Shown: piece by piece, positions 62,555 to 64,000 of the stretch
How the letters are laid out: each line of letters begins with the position of its first letter
Position numbering within the stretch: position 1 is the stretch's first letter
Origin: Deinococcus arboris
GTDB lineage: Bacteria; Deinococcota; Deinococci; Deinococcales; Deinococcaceae
DNA: 64,000 nucleotides
Assembly (NCBI RefSeq): GCF_009755355.1
Contig: NZ_WQLB01000002.1
Span: 1 to 64,000, forward strand
Direction: 5' to 3'
The notes under the pieces: model-generated
Databases searched by the model: none
Seen by the model: only the letters and a program-made list of their open reading frames with translations
What the model was told of the DNA's origin: nothing
Translations under genes and position numbers: made by a program

Positions 62555-62593
62555 CCCCTTGTGCTTCGGCCCACAGACTGGGCAAGGGTGTGC
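62555..62593 (-). ncRNA. Y-RNA-like module (permuted), upstream of the CAG tRNA
   Basis: GCCCA (62583-62579) pairs with TGGGC (62573-62569) around GTCTG. Flanking CTT (62586-62584) faces CGAAG (62568-62564), giving CACCCTTGCCCA / TGGGCCGAAGC. This is the same helix and internal loop as in the free-standing Y RNA with 5' and 3' strands exchanged. Confidence 0.6.
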
Positions 62594-62612
62594 AAAAGGG
62601 ACGTAAAGTCCC
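62594..62612 (-). terminator. intrinsic terminator inside the Y-RNA cluster
   Basis: On the minus strand GGGAC pairs with GTCCC around TTTAC and is followed by TTTT. It would end transcripts coming from the promoter at 62984-62989. Confidence 0.6.
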
Positions 62613-62763
62613 GTGGAGCAGGTTGGTCGGAAGGTATGGCTGTAGGCTCAGGGGCGGCCCCTCGCCTTTCTTGTCCCTGTTGATGTGGGAAGACGTGCTC
62701 TTGGTTGCACCGCCGTCACCGGACGGTTGCCCGACATCTTGCTGACTAGAAGAAACCTGCGTG
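62613..62763 (-). other. structured non-coding segment within the cluster
   Basis: No gene. On the minus strand it holds the hairpin AGGGG-CCG-CCCCT flanked by GGC/GCC, and CCGTC/GACGG. It may be the 3' body of the second Y RNA or a further small RNA. Confidence 0.35.
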
Positions 62764-62840
62764 AGAGGGGGTGGACAAGGCAGAGCCGTGAGGGGGTTTC
62801 CTGGAAAGGGAGAACTCACGACCTTCGGCCCACCCAGCGG
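62764..62840 (-). ncRNA. Y RNA (canonical orientation)
   Basis: GGGTGGGC (62835-62828) pairs with GTCCACCC (62776-62769); an internal loop has CGAAGGT on the 5' side and GCTCTGCCTT on the 3' side; then CGTGAG (62820-62815) pairs with CTCACG (62792-62787). GGGCCGAAGG with a facing CCTTG is the Ro-binding signature of Y RNAs. Confidence 0.72.
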
Positions 62841-62843
62841 AGA

Positions 62844-62977
62844 GCTTCACCCGACCGGAATTGAACAGGTGTCTCCTGAGTGAACACCAGGAATCAGGTG
62901 CAGGCAGACCGGGCAAGTGAGCGGCGCAGGGGACGTTGACAGGTAACCCTGCGCCTTCGGCCCGGTCAGCGGGCATG
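62844..62977 (-). ncRNA. Y RNA with tRNA-like 3' part
   Basis: GACCGGGC (62967-62960) pairs with GCCCGGTC (62914-62907), an internal loop CGAA faces GCTCACTT, and GGCGCAGGG (62955-62947) pairs perfectly with CCCTGCGCC (62931-62923). CCGAAGG and TCACTTG match the conserved Ro60-binding strands of animal and bacterial Y RNAs. Downstream come a CACC/GGTG hairpin, a T-arm-like ACCTG/CCGGT with loop TTCAATT (one mismatch), and CGGGTG that can close an acceptor-like stem with TGCCCG (62975-62970). So the Y helix sits in the D-arm position of a tRNA-like fold. Confidence 0.78.
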
Positions 62978-62983
62978 TGGGGA

Positions 62984-62989
62984 AGTGTA
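62984..62989 (-). promoter_or_regulatory. -10 element of the Y-RNA cluster (TACACT)
   Basis: TACACT on the minus strand 7 nt before the expected 5' end of the first Y RNA. The -35 is not obvious. Confidence 0.5.
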
Positions 62990-63051
62990 GAGGCCAGGCA
63001 GCGCGCGCCACATTCGCCGTTCGGCGCACCCCGGCACTAAGCCAAAGGGCG

Positions 63052-63081
63052 AGGGCCGGAGCATCACTGCCCTCCGGCCCT
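63052..63081 (-). terminator. terminator of the DAK-family gene
   Basis: AGGGCCGGAG (63052-63061) pairs with CTCCGGCCCT (63072-63081), 16 nt beyond the stop, separating this gene from the Y-RNA promoter. Confidence 0.75.
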
Positions 63082-63096
63082 TCTGTCCTGCTTCTC

Positions 63097-64000
<904 letters not shown>

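Overview
The window looks like chromosome of a Deinococcus species. Pointers are the high-GC coding sequence, a homoisocitrate dehydrogenase of the alpha-aminoadipate lysine route, a pilM-N-O-(W)-Q cluster in the Deinococcus/Thermus layout, a Ro60 orthologue (Rsr) with Y RNAs beside it, and many genes whose -10 hexamer (TAnnnT) lies only 6-7 nt before the start codon, the signature of leaderless mRNAs. No species is claimed.

Layout. 1-7.9 kb is accessory: two AT-richer unknown genes, a GH114-type secreted glycosidase, a DUF817 membrane protein cut short by a stop codon, two small unknowns, a Fic/Doc toxin-antitoxin pair and a tyrosine integrase whose 3' side holds seven GTCCCCA heptamers next to tRNA-Lys. 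8-20.4 kb is core metabolism: ffh, a decayed lipoprotein gene, an NTP pyrophosphohydrolase-like gene, two thiolases, 3-hydroxybutyryl-CoA dehydrogenase, a fused 3-oxoacid CoA-transferase and pgi. 20.4-31.3 kb carries glgB, apbE, a nitroreductase, a trans-sulfuration enzyme, homoisocitrate dehydrogenase, split mnmC/mnmD functions and a methyltransferase. 31.5-45.5 kb carries an EF-G-like GTPase, lipA-lipB, rplS, HAD phosphatases (one broken by a small repeat), a ModF-like ABC ATPase, an SPFH/NfeD pair and rplM-rpsI.

45.7-55.5 kb is a long minus-strand block: pilM-pilN-pilO-pilW-like-pilQ (type IV pilus/transformation), then aroC-aroK-aroB-aroQ (shikimate pathway) and a small coupled unknown. 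55.8-60 kb holds a lipoprotein, murF and a 5'-nucleotidase family lipoprotein.

60-63 kb is the most unusual part. rsr (Ro60/TROVE) is preceded on its strand by about 1.3 kb without protein genes. This stretch contains an ordinary tRNA (GAA), a tRNA-like gene with a CAG anticodon, a tRNA-Asn interrupted in the anticodon stem by 47 nt, two larger tRNA-like RNAs with long inserts in place of the anticodon arm, and at least two free-standing Y RNAs. The inserts carry the same bipartite Y-RNA motif (GGGCCGAAG paired with CTTGCCC) in reversed, circularly permuted order. I read this as a cluster of Y RNAs and tRNA/Y chimeras made as ligands for the adjacent Ro protein. The window ends inside a DAK/FakA-like gene.

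Dispersed small repeats (26.3, 38.3 and 56.7 kb) and seven-copy integrase-proximal repeats complete the non-coding content. No CRISPR array, rRNA operon or intact transposase was seen.
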